A stretch of 64,000 nucleotides of DNA from Eudorina sp. 2006-703-Eu-15. Lineage: Eukaryota; Chlorophyta; Chlorophyceae; Chlamydomonadales; Volvocaceae. Numbering within the stretch: position 1 is the first letter of the stretch; the number at the start of each line of letters is the position of its first letter. The notes under the pieces are model-generated. The model was not told the origin of the DNA and ran no database searches. It was given only the letters and a program-made list of their open reading frames with translations. Shown piece by piece: positions 13,304 to 26,400 of this stretch. A program made the translations under genes and the position numbers. Where the stretch lies: NCBI GenBank assembly GCA_003117195.1, contig BDSI01000117.1, positions 124,001-188,000 on the forward strand, given 5' to 3'.

Positions 13304-13731
13304 ATGATTGCCCAACGTGCTACGATTCAGCGCCCAGCCTTCTCGGCTGGTCGTGCTCCGCTAATTGTGCGATGCTCCGGGAACGGCGCATCCAGCGCAT
13401 TCCATGACGGGCAGCGCGTTAAGGTGGTGAGCTCTGTTAAAGTATACCACGCTCCAAAGCACCACGATGGGCTCGACTTGAACGGAATGGAGGGCACCCT
13501 CGTCAAGAATGTCACTCAATACAAAGGCAAGGTGCTGTCCGCGAATTTCCCATATGAAGTGGAGTTCGTCCTTCCTGCTGAACCGAAGCCTTTGAAGTTC
13601 AAGGCGCACTTGGTGAGTCTAGAGCCCACGCAAGGCTTGCATACCAGACGAACATGTTCCCTTCAAACCTGTGTTTTACAACTACGTCAATCTTTCGTAT
13701 GCAGGGCGAGGATGAGATTCAGCCGCTTTGA
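13304..13731 (+). CDS. FTRV: Ferredoxin:thioredoxin reductase, variable (alpha) subunit, plastid
   Basis: This is the non-catalytic subunit of the plastid enzyme that passes electrons from ferredoxin to thioredoxins and so links light to Calvin-cycle enzyme activation. Exon 1 (13304-13612) and exon 2 (13705-13731) give 111 aa. Residues 1-35 or so (MIAQRATIQRPAFSAGRAP...) look like a short basic transit peptide. The mature part has the family pattern: GQRVKVVSSVKVYHAPKH, LDLNGMEGTLVKNV, a YKGKVLSANFPYEVEF strand pair, then KPLKFKAHL and the C-terminal GEDEIQPL. Only eight residues come from exon 2. The upstream in-frame extension (from 13235) has no ATG and looks like leader sequence. The iron-sulfur catalytic subunit is not in this window. 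Identification is confident. Confidence 0.92.
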
Positions 13732-13762
13732 CGGAGGAGCGCTCCATTTACTAGCCCTCAAG

Positions 13763-13768
13763 AATAAA
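13763..13768 (+). terminator. Candidate poly(A) signal, FTRV gene
   Basis: AATAAA lies 32 bases downstream of the TGA stop, at about the same distance as in the preceding gene. Confidence 0.4.
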
Positions 13769-15791
13769 ATAAGTCTGCTTAGTTGACATGACTATAATGC
13801 AGAGTACCGGATTATTGCTGGGCGCTGATATTTTGATGGCAATCAGCTGTCTCATTAGAAGGCTGCCGAAGAAATTTGGGGCACAGAGTGGTGGTTGCCT
13901 GGGTCTTGAATTCGGCACAGGCTGTAGGTTAGATGCATTGTAATGCATAGGTATGTTTGGGAAATGCGACGGCGGCGAGAGCGGATGCATGAGCTTTCAT
14001 GTCGGCCTTGGTGTGGACGGGTGGTGGTCGCTATGGAGAGTGGGCGCCTGTTGCGTCCGGTTGTTCGTGCTCCATGCCGTGCACCAGCAATAAGGCATAT
14101 GTGAGCTTCATCATAAACTCGAATGAACATGTTTCGCCTGCAACACGTAGGACAGTGTTGTACAGGGGGTGTGTTGCCCCCTTCTCTTTCCACGACCTTG
14201 TAATGCTTGATGCCGGCTGTGGTCGTTTCAATATCCAACGAGAACCATCGGCATTAAGCTGCTGGGAAAGGTAGTTCGCGAACAAGTCTGTACACCCAAC
14301 GCCACGGTTGCATAGTAAGGTACGACGGGTATCAGATCAGTCGCATCTAGCGGTTTGAAGGGGGCCGTACCTGACCGCCATCTACTTAGTTGCACCTAAA
14401 TATTGAAACCCTTGATGGCTGGCTGTGTTGGGTTCCCTGGCGGACCGGAGCCTGCCAGAGTACCTGAGCGACAGCCCCGCCATACGTGTATCTGTTAGTC
14501 GCAAGGCCGCGTCTCAGTGCCATAACAGATTTTTAACCTGAGCCGCGTTCTGCTAGCCTACGCTTGAGTCAGATCACGTGTAGGGCAGCAGAGCGTGTAA
14601 CTGACTGCAACACCACCGGTTATATTCATTAAGGACTGGCGTAAGGCAGGGAGCCCATATGGAACGTCCTGCAGATGAATGTCGGTTGCCATTCGTGCGC
14701 AAGGCGTGCCTGACGGCGCCAACCCATGGCGCCAACCCATAGGCCTGACCCATGGGACAAGCCCGTTTCCCAATGCTCACATTTTCAGAGACGGTCGGAA
14801 AAGAACACGAAAACGTTATGCTATCACATGAAGGTTAAGGAATGCGTTACGCAGTCCTGAATGTTCACGGTGGCTCTATGTTGGTGCAAACAACCCGAAC
14901 GGGCTCCACCACACGCAAGACCTACTCAGCTTGCGTCTTAAGTCAATAATGATAAGTATAATGTTGTCGTAAGTAAGGATACGCTTTTTTGTAGCTGTGC
15001 TGCAAAGAAACTGCCCCATCGGCAGCTTATCAGTCATGTATCTACACAGGAAATCATCGTGAACGCATCAAAAATCCAATTGAGTAATTTTTACGATTAA
15101 AGACAGTGGCCAACCTTTCTTCCCATCCGTACCGGGCCCTGCGTCGGTTAGTGAGCCCACAGGCTGTGCGGATTGCGCGACCTGACCGGCGTAAACCATC
15201 TGTGCTACATGAAACCGAACAGCTAACTACTTACTCCGAAATTCGGCCTATATTTTTCGAACCGAGCATTGGTGTCCCCTGGTCACGTTCGTGAATCGTC
15301 ATATCATACCCCGTCCTCTGCCCAGCTGTTAGCTTGCCTATATCAACTTCGTTAATTACAAGACGCCATTGGGACTGCTTGACCGCACTCTTGCTTTGAA
15401 GGTATGTTCGTCCTGGCTTCCGGACATGCTCCACAACGGTTTCCGCCGCCCTCCAGGTCTTCACGTCACGTGTATGAGCTTAATTAACGATTTAGCACGG
15501 GCCTTGAAGCGATAATCTTTGGGTCTTTTGTTACGGTTGGCAATTTGGTGACATGCGGTCGCGAAGGCACGGCCGTGGTGCGAGACGTGGGAGCGCAATT
15601 GCGGGGCTGTGCCATCATTAAATGTATTCAATGAGGGCTGACACTTGGCTGTGACAACTGCGGGTGGTTGTCTGCCGTTGCAACTGCGTCCGGGGAAAAC
15701 CACGCCTGCAGGCGTACATTCCAATTCACGCGGTAAGCTTCCGCGCCGCTCTGTCTGCAGGTGATTCCCGATCCGTTGAGATTCCCTTGCC
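13769..15791. other. Intergenic region, no recognisable gene
   Basis: About 2 kb of mixed composition, more AT-rich than the genes. Open frames are short, lack family signatures and do not form phased exon chains. No tRNA-like B box, transposon ends or tandem arrays were recognised. The promoter of the armadillo-SAM gene presumably lies at the right end. Confidence 0.6.
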
Positions 15792-18700
15792 ATGGCGGAA
15801 GCCGACTACCTGACCCGCCTCACCGTCCGGCGCTTGGCGGAGCTGAACGCAACTCGCGCTCGAGTAAGCGGGCTGACGAGGTCGAAAACTGGCAGTCCCG
15901 AAACCACTTGGCAAATAGCCGCAGGGGGCGCAGGCATCCTCTCCTCTCCATGCGAATCCGCTCGGAAGGGTTGTTACGGTTGCACCGCTCACACACACCC
16001 TGTCCGTTCAGGTGGAGGCACTGGAGGCCCGTGCGGCGCTCGCGGAGGAGTACGAGGCCGAACGCAAGAAGGTGAGATGAGATGAGATGGGATGAGATGG
16101 GCGGCAGCACTGTTGGCGTTTGTCTGTCGGCCAGATCTGCCGCTTTACCTGCGTGTGTGTGGCCGATTCCACTACTGTCCCCGCGCTGCCCCACGCGCAC
16201 GCATACACCGGCATCTCTCACCGGGCGAGTCTTCACCTGTTTGTCTGCCCGTCTTCCTGACCCCAAAAATCACATCTGCCTCGTAGCTGGACCTGCTTCA
16301 GCGGCTGCAAGACAAGTACGCGTCCATCAGCCCCATCGTCACCACGGATGCGGGCCTTGTCATCACCGAGCTGCGCGAGCACCTTCAGGTGGGGTCGGAA
16401 GGTCCGAGAAGGTCCGAGAAGGTCAAAACGCCAGGGGGGGACCACAGCGGAACCCGCCCTCCCGAGGCAGGTGGACGCGAGGCTACGGGAAGACCTGGGA
16501 AGACTGTCTAGGCTTGGTTTGGGTGATGTTTGGTACCGGGATCTGTCAGGTAGAGGCGCCTGTGGTGGGTGGAAATGTGGTGGGGTGGGGACGTGGGCTG
16601 GGGTTCAACGCGTCAACCTACACCCCGCCAGCGTCCCTGTCCCCTCCACGGTCTGGACTGAGGGTCGACGTCGTAACGCGTGAATTCTTAACACCAGCGG
16701 TCACTGCCAGTCGCGACGCAGCGGGTTGAGGGCATTTTGTAGGGGTTGAGGACCCACCCTGCTGCATTTCCTGGGGCATTTCCTGCCCCGGCGGAAATCT
16801 GCCCGTGGAACCCGGTCCGCTTGACGCTTCGAAGTGTGCGCGAGGGGCGCATTTCGGGGGATTGCGATCCGGGAGGCCGGATCCCAACCGACCCGCCGGT
16901 GGCGCCAACCAACCAACCAACCGACCAACCAACCAACCCCGGTCACACAGGCTGTGTACGACGCGGACCTGTTGTCGGACCCTCAACTTCGCGCCCTGAC
17001 GATGTTGCATGCGGTGGCATACACCACCCGCACTCTTGACCGCCTCAGTGAGCCGGGCAAGTACGCCGCTGAGGTTAGTTGGGGTTGGGGGAGAACGGAG
17101 GAGGTGCCGGGAGGGAAGGGAGGAATGCAAGGAAGGAAATGCGGTGAAGCAGGCAGGGGAGGAAGGGACGGAGGGTCTGGGTGGTTGAGGGCATCTGACC
17201 TTCGCCGGCCAAACCCAACGTTTGACGGCGATGTCGGCGGTTCGGTTCGGCAGCCTTGTTACACGGTACCAGACACATCATGTTGGCGCTGTATCGGACA
17301 TCAACACACGTCAGACGGCGGGTTGGGGGAGCACTCTTGGCGATCCTCATTGCGGCACGGGTGCGTCTATGATTCTCAAAACCAACAAAGCATAAGGTGG
17401 TGGCCTAAGGTGGCCTGATCCTGGCGGTCCAGCCGGACACGGGCGCCTCCCGGCGGCATTGAGCTCTCTTGGGTCTCCAGCGCCTCACTACCCCGCGGGC
17501 TGGCTGCCCCAGCGACAGCGCAGCGCGAGGTTAGGTGGCGCAGGGTCGCGGGGTCCCGCGTCGGCGCTGCGACAATGCTGAAGGGAGCAAGGGACTGTGC
17601 ACCAAGCACCCTCCAATCGAAAGCATGTGCACGTCATGCATGCAACAAGGCAACAAGAGCAGTGGGTCCTCCTCGGTTGGGTGGGTAAAAGAGAACTGAG
17701 CCGCGAGGAGCCAAGTCCAGCGTACCGTAACAGGCGATGTACCGCCTCGGGAATGTGGACCAGCACCCTCCAATCGGCAGCAACACAGCATGTGCATGTC
17801 ATGCATGCGACAACAGCAGTTGATCCTCCTCGGTGTGTACGGTGTACACGCAGGGCAACGCGGGCGTCTTGGAGCTGGGTGCCTCGACGCTCGCCATGTT
17901 CTCGACTCGGGCCGGCGCCGCCATCGCCTTCGCGGAGGCCTCCACCACGCCGGTGCTCATCAAGCTGCTGTCGCCGCTATACGCACCCGTGGTGGTCGTC
18001 AACGTCGCCAACACGATTGGTAACCTCGCAGGTGTGTCCCAGTCCGGGGTCTGAGTTGGAGTTAGAGTCGGAGTCGGAGTCTGGGTCAAGGGTCGTTGTC
18101 TCGCTCTCACCCAACGCACGCGTGGCGCGAGGCAACCGACCCGAACCACCCGGGGGTGCTGGGTTTCGCATCAAGGCACGGGGCACAGGACGCCCGCTGG
18201 GTGATGTGGCTGATGCACATGGAGAGGGGAGGGGCGAGGGGCGAGGGGCGAGGGGCGAGGGGCGAGGGGCGAGGGGCGAGGGGCGAGGGGCGAGGGGCGA
18301 GGGCGAGGGGCGAGGGGCGAGGGCGAGGGCGAGGGGCGAGGGCGAGGGGCGAGGGGCGAGGGGCGAGGGGCGAGGGGCGAGGGGCGAGGGGCGAGGGGCG
18401 AGGGGCGAGGGGCGAGGGGCGAGGGGCGAGGGGCGAGGGGCGAGGGCGAGGGGCGAGGGGCGAGGGGCGAGGGGGGGGGGGGGCGAGGGGCGAGGGGCGA
18501 GGGGCGAGGGGCGAGGGGCGAGGGGCGAGGGGCGAGGGGCGAGGGGCGAGGGGCCTGGGGCTGACATCTGGTCAGGTGGCGTGGGGGAGGGAGACTGGAA
18601 GGTGGTTTCGTGCTCGAAGGTCTTCGACGGACGCCAACCCTGGATGGGGCATCATGGATCCAGTCATTCATGGGATCATGGATCCAGTCATTCATGGGAT

Positions 18701-21700
18701 CATGGGGCGCGACGGCGTCAGCTCAGGCACGGGGCACACTCCCGGGATCCATCGGAGCCCGTGTGTGGACTGGGCGACCTAGAGGAGAGACCGGGGGTCC
18801 GAAACACCCAGCAGGCCAAAGGGGACCTGGTTCTTATGTTATGTATCAGAGAAGTGAGCCAGGTGTGTGTATGTAATGGTAGTGTGTATGATGGGTTCGT
18901 TTCGGGGTCTTTTTTCAATGCTACCCCCCTGGGTCCGACACCTCGCCGCGCCCCCCCCCCGCCGCCCCCTCCCTGTAGAGGACCTGGACATTCGGCTCAC
19001 GCTGCGTTCGGGCGGCGGCATCGGCGCGCTGGTGCGGCTGCTGCGGCCCGACTGCGAGTCGAGCGTGCAGGCGGCGGCTGCGGGCGCCCTGTCGCTGCTG
19101 GCGGCTCGAGACATTGTGGTGCAGGACAGCGTTCGCTACCTGGTGGGTGCGTGGGTGGGTGGGTGGGTGGGTGGGCCGGCAGCGGGATGGGCCTGCTTGC
19201 CAGGAAGCACCCTGCCAGCCAGTCCCTCAGCCAGTCAGACAGCCAGTAAGCCAGCCAGCCAGTCAGCGCGGCACCGGCGCGGCCGATGAAGGCAGCGAAC
19301 CGTCAGCGGATTGGCGAGTCAGAGAAAGGGGGGTGGCCACCCCGGGTGACCCGCCCTTAGTGTTTGTCGCCGAACTGGATGTGTCTGGGCTGTGTTCTTT
19401 TTAACCTCCAGCCCGCGGCCAGTGTCTGCTGTGTTGGGATGTGTTGACCTTCTCCTCGTCAAACACACTGCGGCGTCCCCTCCCCTCCCCTCCCTTCATC
19501 CCCTCCCCTCTGGCAGCAGCGCAGCGCAGTTTGGCATGTCTACCAATTTCCTATATCCTCTCCCCTCCCCTCTCCTCCCTTCCTCCCCGCCCACCCCGCA
19601 GGGCGGTATCGATCTGTTGGTGGACCTGCTGGTGGCCGGCGACGCGTACACGGCGGAGGCAGCCCGGTACTGCCTGCTGAGCTTGCGGCGGGGCAACACC
19701 AAGAACCAGGCGGAGGTCATTGCGGCCATCCGAGCCAACACGAATGTCGTACGCAACGTCAGGTGCGCCGCCCGCGGCCGTACAGATGACGTACAGGGGG
19801 CTGCGGCAACCTTGTACTGAGCCCGTGCGGGAGCCCCTCTGTGCGACTGCGCAGTCGATGGACGGCATCCCTCGATTCAAACCCATCATGACGCGCTCCC
19901 CCGCTCCCCCGCACCCCCCCCCCCCACACACACACACAGGCGGATCGATCCGGAGCTGCTCCATTTCGAGGAGGGCACCCCGCGCGTCAAGTCGAGCTAC
20001 GCCACCACCGCCACGTCGTACACGACGCCCACCAAGGCGCTCGTTCGGCCGACCACCGCCGACAGGTGCGCGCCTCCCTCCGTCGAGGGGGAGGAGGAGG
20101 AAAGCCACAAGACACACACACACACACACACACACTGGCACCCTGGTGTATGAAGTATAACGACAGCGCCGTGTGATGGTCCCGGAGAGCGGGGCGCGAA
20201 AAGACGGCCCGGGCTCGGTTCCCGGCCTGACCGCACGGGGGCCCACGCGGCTCAATCTGGCCACCCGCCCACCCACCCGGCCACCCATCCATACGTCTGC
20301 ATACCCTGCCCCCCACCCCACCCACCCCACCGGAATACGTCGAATAACCTTGTGTATGAACCAAGTTCCCACACCCACCCGGGCCACCTCACCACTTCAC
20401 TGCGTCCGCAGCTACCGGCGGCCTGCGGACACGATGGTCACCGCCCTGGCGCGCTCGGTGTCCCCCAGCCGCTTCAAGTCGCCCATCGCGGCCGCCCTCA
20501 TCACGAGCAGCCCCACCACCGGCCTGAGGAGCAGCGCCACGCGGACCTCCCTGGACCGCGAGCTCGCGGCCGCCAGCAGCCCGGTGCGCACCTCTCTGCG
20601 GGCCTCGACGGTTGGGCCGCGCTATACCCCGCCCCCTGCCTCCCCGCTTGAGGAAGTGCAGCAGCAGCCGGAGTACAGCCTTGGGACGGTGCCCGAGGTG
20701 CGATACGGCAGATCCGGCTGCCGTACTAGGACACCTCTACACGTTGAACATTGGGGTTGGGAAACGAGTTATTGGGGGATGAGAAGGGTTGGGAAACGGC
20801 ATGTTTGGGAAACTGCAGGGCCAGGAAACTGCAAAGTTGAGAAACCGCAGAATTGAATGGCAGGAATGAAGCGCATGGATTTCACAATGGTTGGAGGGTG
20901 GCAGACCGGTTTAGACAATCATCATGGGTGATGGTCCGGGCGACCGAAGGCTGACGCTGGTGAGGCTCTTGACAAATGATCCGCTATTCCAAAGTCATTG
21001 GGGTGATGGGAGGGTCTGACGTGGCGTCGGGTCGCTGGGCTTCGGGTCCGTGAAGATGACCGGGAAGGGTGCCGGGATGGGTATATCGTACATCGTACAG
21101 CACATCGCACATCGTCCATGTTCCCGGGTACTTGGCGACACGTCTTGTGGAGTGGCGGAGAGTTTCTTTAGTACTGTGGGGCATGGCTATCTGACCCATT
21201 TGCGTGCTACTGTAGTTCCTGGCGGCATTGCCGCACCTGGGAAAGCAACATGTCAAGGCTGCTGTCGTACCTGGACTCCTTATATGAGCAGTGCCCCTCC
21301 CTTGCCTGCGTTTGTTGTTTGCTGGTGCAGTTGGACAGCGACCTGTTGAAGCGGAAGCATCTGATCCGCTACACCGCGGAGGAGCTCGCGGCGTTGCTGC
21401 AGGTGGGGCTGGGGGCCGGAGGGCGAGATCCGGCTGGCCTGGCCGACGTGTGTCGGTCACCTGAAGGGGAGGGGGAATGGGGAGCAACCGCGGTGGCAGG
21501 GTTTCCACAGCACGTGGGAACTGCTGATGCCTGGGGCGGGGGGTTTACGGGACCGGCTGAGTGCGAATACTTTACCTATGACTGAGTCGTACAGTCGTAC
21601 AGTCGTACATAGACTCAGTAGACACCAAACATGGTAACTGGTTTGGGTCGGGGGCGGGTTGCTTCGCAAAGCACACCATTTCGTACCACACGCCCAACAC

Positions 21701-23457
21701 ACAAAGTTCGGGTGATGTGGGTCGGGTCGTGCGGGCTTCCTCGCTGAGCTGAGCAAGGCATCACCCTTCAATCGATTGCGACGAACTGGGGGGGGTAGGG
21801 TTGGGCCATCCCTTACCCTCGTTGGGGCACGGCGGCGCATCAGGGCGGGCGCAATGTCGGGGGCAGCAGGGCAGGCGTCCTGTCGTGTCGCGAGCGTGCT
21901 ACGCGCACGGACGTTTGTCCCGTGACGATGTCCTTGCTCGATGTCACTTTGTGCTCCACATCCTCCGCTCTTCCGCCTCTTCCTCTGCCGGCGCCGCGGC
22001 CTCCTGGTCCTACAATCTGTTTCTTTACGCACGTGCAACTGCCTGGCCGACCCCTGCAGGACATGGGCTTCGATAAGCTCGACCTGCGCGCCTTCAAGGT
22101 CAACAACGTGGCAGGTGGGAGTTGAACCGGGGTCGTGGCATCCCCCCTTGTCAGTGCCGAGCCTTCCCAGGTTCCCGCTCCGCTAGCTCCTCAATGCCAG
22201 GAGGAAGAGGAAAGTGGAAAGATGATAAGAGTGAGGGTGAGAGGATGCGTGATTGACTCGATTGAGTGTCACCGCAGAGCCCCAATGAAAGGACTGTCGT
22301 TGCTGCTGCCGTCCCACTGCTGTCCCCCTGATCTCAGGCGTGGACCTGCTGGACATGACGGAAGATGAGATGATTGTGCGCCTGCTGCTGCCCCGCCACA
22401 AGGTACGGGGTGGGAACGCGTGGGGGTCCTGACACACACAGTCGCTCCACGGATGTGCGGTCTGGGCGGTGCGTTTTCCAGCGGTGCGATCTGGGGGGAA
22501 GGGCGCACGCGTTTTCCGTTTGGGGACTGTCCCACTTTGGCGGCCCCGGAGTGCTTGAACCCGAACCCAGGTGGTGCGGTCTGTTTGAACCCGAACCTTT
22601 CGCACTATGTGCTACTGTACTCCTGACCACGTCGTTATCCTTGCTTGTTCTTGCTTGTTCCTTGGGGTGTGTGTGGTGGCGCCGGGTTCCAGGTCCGCAA
22701 GCTCCGGGCGCTCCAACGAGCTGTGGCATTGTACGACAGGATTGCCACGCTTCCCCGGCAGGTCAGTGTGAGGGCACGCTTTGGCGTCCCGCTGTGTCTG
22801 TGTGTGTGTTGGGGGGTATGGAGGGAGAAAGGCCTGTGGGCCAGGGTCCTTGGTGCTCGACTTTTTTGTTCCGGGTCGAGTGCGTGCGGGGGTATTCGAC
22901 GTGTGGATGGGTCTAGCTGCCAACATGCCCCGTCGTGCCCCGTCATGCACGGGACTCCGTGACGCGCGGCTCACGGCCAGCCTGCCATCCCTCTAGCCTG
23001 CATGTGCTGTTTTGAACGGGTTCTCGTCTCCGCCTTGGCCCGTTCCCGCCCTCCACGACTACCTCCCTGGCCCCTTCCGGCTTCCGCAGGGGCCTGACCC
23101 CAGGGGGACGCGCGCTGGTCTCAGTGCAATTGCCGTACCGCGCTACATTGCCCTGCCCTCCCCTCACTGTCCATTCCTTACCGCTGTCGGTTTCCCACCC
23201 GCCTCTTTGCCCTCCCATCCTCTGTCCCCTCTACCCTCTCTGCCCCCCCCCTGTCCCCTCAGGGCCGCCTGAGTGAGGTGGAGATGCGCTTGTTCCTGGC
23301 GAGCCAGGGCTGCACCACCGCCGAGGTGGACAAGATCGTCCGGCTGTTCCGCAGTCTGGTGCACACGGACAAGCTCGACTTTGTCACGTTCTGGGACTTC
23401 GTGACGGCGTACGACTGGATCGCGCAGGCCTTCCGGATCTACAGCATCCCCGTGTGA
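15792..23457 (+). CDS. Armadillo-repeat and SAM-domain protein with a C-terminal EF-hand-like segment
   Basis: Fifteen exons, all phase-compatible, give 587 aa: 15792-15863, 16012-16071, 16287-16388, 16951-17073, 17854-18031, 18979-19142, 19602-19762, 19940-20065, 20412-20697, 21216-21251 (tentative), 21331-21402, 22060-22114, 22338-22402, 22693-22761 and 23263-23457. Residues 1-78 are a helical lead. Residues 79-287 are armadillo-like, for example GVLELGASTLAMFSTRAGAA and GGIGALVRLLR. Residues 290-425 are a Ser/Thr/Pro-rich linker. About 447-515 is a SAM-like domain (YTAEELAALLQDMGF, LLDMTEDEMI). The last 64 residues resemble a degenerate EF-hand pair (GRLSEVEMRLFLASQG, DKLDFVTFWDF) without full calcium ligands. 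No TIR domain follows, so this is not a SARM1-type protein. A scaffold role is inferred. Confidence 0.82.
16907..16940. repeat. CAAC-type microsatellite
   Basis: An (AACC)n-like run with one substitution lies just before the acceptor of exon 4 of the armadillo-SAM gene. Confidence 0.7.
17606..17840. repeat. Diverged direct repeat, two copies of about 76 bp
   Basis: Copies at 17606-17683 and 17763-17840 share CACCCTCCAATCG, CATGTGCA(C/T)GTCATGCATGC and TCCTCCTCGGT. The second copy ends at the acceptor of exon 5. The pattern suggests a local duplication of about 157 bp within the intron. Confidence 0.7.
18226..18553. repeat. GGGGCGA heptanucleotide minisatellite
   Basis: About 45 copies of GGGGCGA run on the plus strand, with occasional GGGCGA units and one G-run near 18472-18482. 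The array lies in the intron between exons 5 and 6 of the armadillo-SAM gene, so the pre-mRNA carries the G-rich strand. All open frames across it are repeat artefacts. Confidence 0.97.
18648..18702. repeat. 24-bp direct repeat, about 2.3 copies
   Basis: The unit ATCATGGATCCAGTCATTCA plus TGGG is present twice and followed by a partial third copy. It is intronic. Confidence 0.8.
19147..19266. repeat. GGGT and CAGC/CAGT simple repeats
   Basis: A GGGT run (19147-19175) is followed by a degenerate CAGC/CAGT run (19206-19266) in the intron after exon 6 of the armadillo-SAM gene. Confidence 0.7.
20111..20136. repeat. CA dinucleotide repeat
   Basis: About 13 CA units lie in an intron of the armadillo-SAM gene. 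Confidence 0.85.
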
Positions 23458-26400
23458 GGCCGTACAGGCCGTACAGGCATCGCAACCCGCCCGATGCCAC
23501 GCGGAAGGCCGGAGGGAGGGGCAGGGCCCCCCTGCCACGCCGGCAGGTTGGCACCCCAGAAATGCATCGAATATTCGCAATGGGTTTTTGATTTCCGATC
23601 TCGGGGGATCCTGAGGTGGCCTTGCATGGGCTGGCATGGAGTACGGGATTAGGGCGACATGAACTTTTTGGCAGGGAGGGCCCCGGGGCCCACCGCCGAC
23701 TTGGTCGGGGTGGCCTGTCCGTGGAGAGGTCGGTCGATGCTGGTTTCGTGCTGCAGGAGTGACAGTGAGAATTCAAACCGCGCTTCTGTGCACTGCCTGT
23801 CGGATCTTGAGACTTGGTCCTGTATCAAATGAGTCTCTTTAACGTAGGGTTTATGGTAATTTCCCAAACCCACCGCCGGCTGTTGCCCACCAAACTTGTC
23901 ACCTCGGTGTTTTCATGCGTACATGCCGGCGCCCGAATGTTGTCGTTCTCATTGTCGTGCATGTACGGCAAGATGTACATTTTTGTACAAAGATGTTGTA
24001 CATGCATCTAAAACGGGATCGCGCTCGCGGAGGCGGCTGCTGCCGCCTTGTAGAGTTGCCCGCCCGCCCCTCTCTGCAACACGAGACTTCGAGATCCCTT
24101 GCGCACCTTGGAACACTAACCTTGGCATCGTGGCGTTCCGTGGCGCGGGCGGATGCGATACATATACGACGTATGAATCCGGTGATCGTTGCCTGCTCGT
24201 ACATATCTTGCTGTGCTCGTGTGTTAATTAATGTCTGGGCGGTTGGTCAAAGGGCGTTCGATTCATGTTGTCGTAAGCGTGGGAACTTGTCGTACGCGCG
24301 GGAAACTCCATCATGACCGTGATACACGGACGAGGGCTGCGCCCTCGTATCCTCATCGTCGCATCCATTTCCGCTTTTGTTCACATTGGGGATGTACCCG
24401 CACCTGAATAATGAAGTTGCATGAAGGGAAAATGTAAAATCTTGTGGCCCGTTTTGAGATCCGGAGGCTGCTGGGCTGCTGCAGCCGCGTGGGTGAGCGC
24501 GGCGGGCGGGGGCGGCGGGGGGCGGCGACGTCCCTAAACGGAGGACCATCCAGCACACCGTCAAACGTTCTGTGGCGGATGAGTGAAACCTTGGCTCCTG
24601 GCCAGCTGGTAAACTAGTAATGGATGAACTACCCGGGAGATTCCGCACGAGAGTCAACAGACCTGGCCGCAACTTCTAACCATGTACGTAAACGTTTCAG
24701 CTGGTGCGTCAGCTGGGACCCGCTCAGCCGCCCGTAGGTCAAACACACAGACCGCCTCGACGGTGCCCACCGATGGCATCTCACGTGCAGGGGTCATGAT
24801 CAATAATGGGCAGGCCTCCAAATTCATGTACGCTCTAATTGTGCTCCTGACAACGAGAGCAACCCAGCAACCCCGCTTGATCGGTGCGGGGCTCTGCTGA
24901 TTTGTTAACAATTCTGTACGATCACCGTACGTGGAAACACGCGCGGTCCGATTTCCTGTGCTTCCATCACAACGTACGGTATTTTACATGTGTGCGTGTG
25001 TGTGTATGGACAGCCGGGGGGATCCCAGCGGCCATGACACCGCAATGCAACAAAAGAACTCTTCGTCGGGTACCCGTACGGCGCGGCACTGCCGCGCCGC
25101 CCAAGTGTACCGCTCCCGAGGCCCACACCACAGCAGCAACACGCGCCCCCTCACATCGGCACTGTCGGCCATCGCTGAATGACAGCGTCCTGACATTGCA
25201 CAGCCAGGCTCCGTGAGCGATATACCACCACCATGAAATCAGTCCCAACACCCGGTGTGGGTGTGGGGCCGCACCGGGCCAAAATTGCAGGACGGCGCAC
25301 CCCAACGCTCCCGGTTTGTGCAGGGTCTCGTGTTCCGTTTTCGCCCCAGCGCTCTCTAGCCTGTGAAGCCCGACTCACGCGCGACAACTCAATGTTGAAA
25401 CAAACACCCGCCACCCGTAGACCTCCACCACCGCCCCAAGTTCCGGGTTTCTATTGATGGTATAGAGTACTCATAAAATACACGGCTGCTGCCGGCAACG
25501 CAGGGGAAGGGACCCCGGGGTGCAGATTACCATGCACAGACAACGGCACCGCGCCGTGTGAGAGCAGGCGGGCCACAAGGACACGCGGGTCCTCGCCACC
25601 GCACGTCCCAACCCCGTCGTTGCCAGCGCGGACGGCCGCTTCCGCGTGGCCGCCCCGCGAGTCCCCAACAGTTCCCGCGGCTCCCCGAGGGTCCCTAACA
25701 CCCAACAGCCCATCCTCGACACAACAACGACCAAACGAAATGCAGTGGTGTGCTTCTGCCCAACCAACGCACAACAACAAAACCAAAGAACCTGCTGCTG
25801 CCTCTCGGCGATCATGATGCCGGTGCTTGAGATCGTGCTCTGCTCGCAAGACAACCTGTGCTGCGTCATGGTCCACACATGCTGCTGCAGGTCACGCTGA
25901 CGGGCCCCGTGGCCGCAACTGCCTTCTGGGGCGGCACACAGGACCCACGCAGGAAAACAATCCCCTCCCATTGTAACTGCCCACCGACCCATCCACCCAC
26001 CCTTCCACCCGACCCACGACCCAGAAAGACATCCCGTCTGTTGCGGCCACAACCCATCACCGTCCGCGCGATGCATGGCCCGTCAAAACTCGAATCGGGT
26101 GGAATGGTGGCCTCCGCACCCTGCTCCGCTCTCCTCCCGAGTTATCAGTTCGTTCGCCGCCTGTTCCGGCAGTAGGTGTTGCCAACCACGCGGAGGCATC
26201 GCACCGTCGCTATCGCTCCATCCGCCACGCCCCGAGGCGCATCGTCCCCGGACATGTTAATCTGCCACGAGATAGTGCAGTTCCACAGGAGTCCACAGAT
26301 CGATGTGGGTGCTCCGAAGCCTTGGTGCCTCCCTGCTGCTGCACAAGCTGGCCTTGCGCCAGCAGCAGCACTTCACACAAACCGTCGCGCATCACTCCCG

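Noticed and set aside
14031..14285. 84-codon minus frame sharing LNADG with the frame at 46956
   Set aside because: Only about 12 matching bases; no wider similarity, so not a repeat family or gene.
15461..15793. 110-codon minus frame with ATG overlapping the armadillo-SAM start
   Set aside because: No domain signature, and it would overlap the start of a well-supported gene on the other strand.
17597..19249. 550-codon plus-strand frame rich in Arg-Gly-Glu
   Set aside because: It is the GGGGCGA array read in frame, spanning an intron; conserved armadillo exons use another frame.
24682..25216. Short open frames between the armadillo-SAM and nuclease genes
   Set aside because: Each is under 115 codons, with no motif, splice chain or codon pattern to support a gene.
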